In this document: in pieces, positions 5,056 to 5,429 of the stretch | Position numbering within the stretch: the stretch's first letter is position 1 | Layout of the letters: each line of letters starts with the position of its first letter | Source: an uncultured Treponema sp. | GTDB lineage: Bacteria; Spirochaetota; Spirochaetia; Treponematales; Treponemataceae | Length of the DNA stretch: 5,429 nucleotides | Direction: 5' to 3' | Assembly: GCA_905236315.1 (NCBI GenBank) | Contig: CAJOPO010000093.1 | Location: forward strand, 1 to 5,429 | Made by a program: the position numbers and the translations under genes | Notes under the pieces: generated by a model | What the model saw: the letters and a program-made list of their open reading frames with translations, nothing else | What the model was told of the DNA's origin: nothing | Databases searched by the model: none

Positions 5056-5102
5056 GGATTTAATATCTCGCAATTTTAGATAAAAAGAGGGATATTAAAT
5101 CC
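5056..5102 (+). repeat. Stem between the peptide gene and the radical SAM gene
   Basis: GGATTTAATATC (5056-5067) pairs perfectly with GATATTAAATCC (5091-5102), extended inward by a wobble and one more pair (5068-5069 with 5089-5090), enclosing a loop of about 20 bases. No T-tract follows, so it is not a standard terminator. Between a precursor and its modifying enzyme, such a stem could protect the upstream mRNA or limit read-through, making more peptide than enzyme. It also resembles the stem at 4653-4695. The rest of the 4996-5201 gap shows no convincing small gene and only a poor promoter-like pair (TTGTAG 5156-5161, TATTTT 5179-5184). Confidence 0.55.
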
Positions 5103-5201
5103 AGCAATAATATCTTTAAAAAGCCCTATACTATGTTGTGAAACAATTTTCTATTTTGTAGTGAGATAGGTTATTTGTTATTTTATTATTAAGAGGAAAA
5201 A

Positions 5202-5429
5202 ATGCCTAATAAAAAAGCGATTTCTATACAGGAAAAACATTCTGCAATTGTTCGTGGACCAATGCAAGTTGCTTTTGATATAACAAATAAGTGTAATTTT
5301 AAATGTTTACATTGTTATAATAATAGTAGCGAAAATAATCGAATTCCTAATGAACTTTCAGATAGTCAGGTTATTAGATTTGTAAAAGACTTGTGCATTA
5401 TGAAACCACTAAATGTCTGTATCTGTGGA
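5202..5429 (+). CDS. Radical SAM enzyme, probable peptide maturase (3' end outside window)
   Basis: Only the first 76 codons are present; the frame is open to the window edge. AAGAGG (5191-5196), five bases before the ATG, supports the start. Residues 23-38 (VAFDITNKCNFKCLHC) carry the CxxxCxxC motif (Cys31, Cys35, Cys38) that binds the [4Fe-4S] cluster and SAM in radical SAM enzymes, and Y39 N40 N41 follow as often seen in SPASM-type members. The visible end, VCICG, is where the GGEP SAM-binding motif normally starts. The short N-terminal region (about 20 residues before the core) leaves no room for an N-terminal recognition domain, so any RRE or PqqD-like domain would be a separate protein or C-terminal. 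The gene follows the candidate precursor and probably modifies it. The reaction (thioether, C-C link, epimerisation or other) cannot be decided from this part. Confidence 0.88.
   Translation, partial: MPNKKAISIQEKHSAIVRGPMQVAFDITNKCNFKCLHCYNNSSENNRIPNELSDSQVIRFVKDLCIMKPLNVCICG

Noticed and set aside
5156..5184. Separate promoter for the radical SAM gene (TTGTAG-N17-TATTTT)
   Set aside because: Both hexamers are poor, and the predicted start would fall on the ribosome-binding site; read-through from the peptide promoter is more likely.

Overview
The window looks like chromosomal DNA of a low-GC Firmicute, most likely an uncultured clostridial anaerobe. The base composition is AT-rich, genes are co-directional with short overlaps and Shine-Dalgarno sites, and the proteins have a clostridial character. 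The genus cannot be named from this sequence alone.

Positions 1-4312 hold four intact genes in two overlapping pairs. The first pair is coaBC (coenzyme A synthesis, 143-1339) and a DmpA/NylC/ThnT-type self-cleaving P1 peptidase (1321-2283). Their 19-base overlap suggests translational coupling and perhaps a shared role in pantothenate or pantetheine metabolism. The second pair is an MscS-type mechanosensitive channel (2422-3363) and a membrane-anchored alpha/beta hydrolase (3350-4312) overlapping by 14 bases. A bipartite double-hairpin element precedes each pair (1-76 and 2323-2404). The two copies differ by paired substitutions that keep the stems intact.

Positions 4313-4839 contain no intact gene. 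They hold a run of four hairpins (4335-4451), a decayed minus-strand fragment resembling the C-terminal part of an IS66-family transposase (about 4482-4649), another long hairpin (4653-4695), and a compact control region. The control region has three boxes related to ACTTTTTATGACCT (one inverted, two direct exactly 21 bases apart) abutting a good promoter, TAGACA-N16-TATAAT.

That promoter drives a 51-codon gene (4840-4995) with an excellent ribosome-binding site. Its product has a short leader-like N-terminus carrying a Y-x2-P...L-G motif and a C-terminal half rich in alternating Val-Ala. After a hairpin-containing gap comes the start of a radical SAM protein (5202 to the window edge) with a CxxxCxxC cluster motif. 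Together these look like the first part of a radical SAM-modified peptide (RiPP) locus placed after housekeeping genes in a repeat-rich, IS-scarred junction. The rest of the locus lies beyond position 5429. This is the most interesting part of the window.
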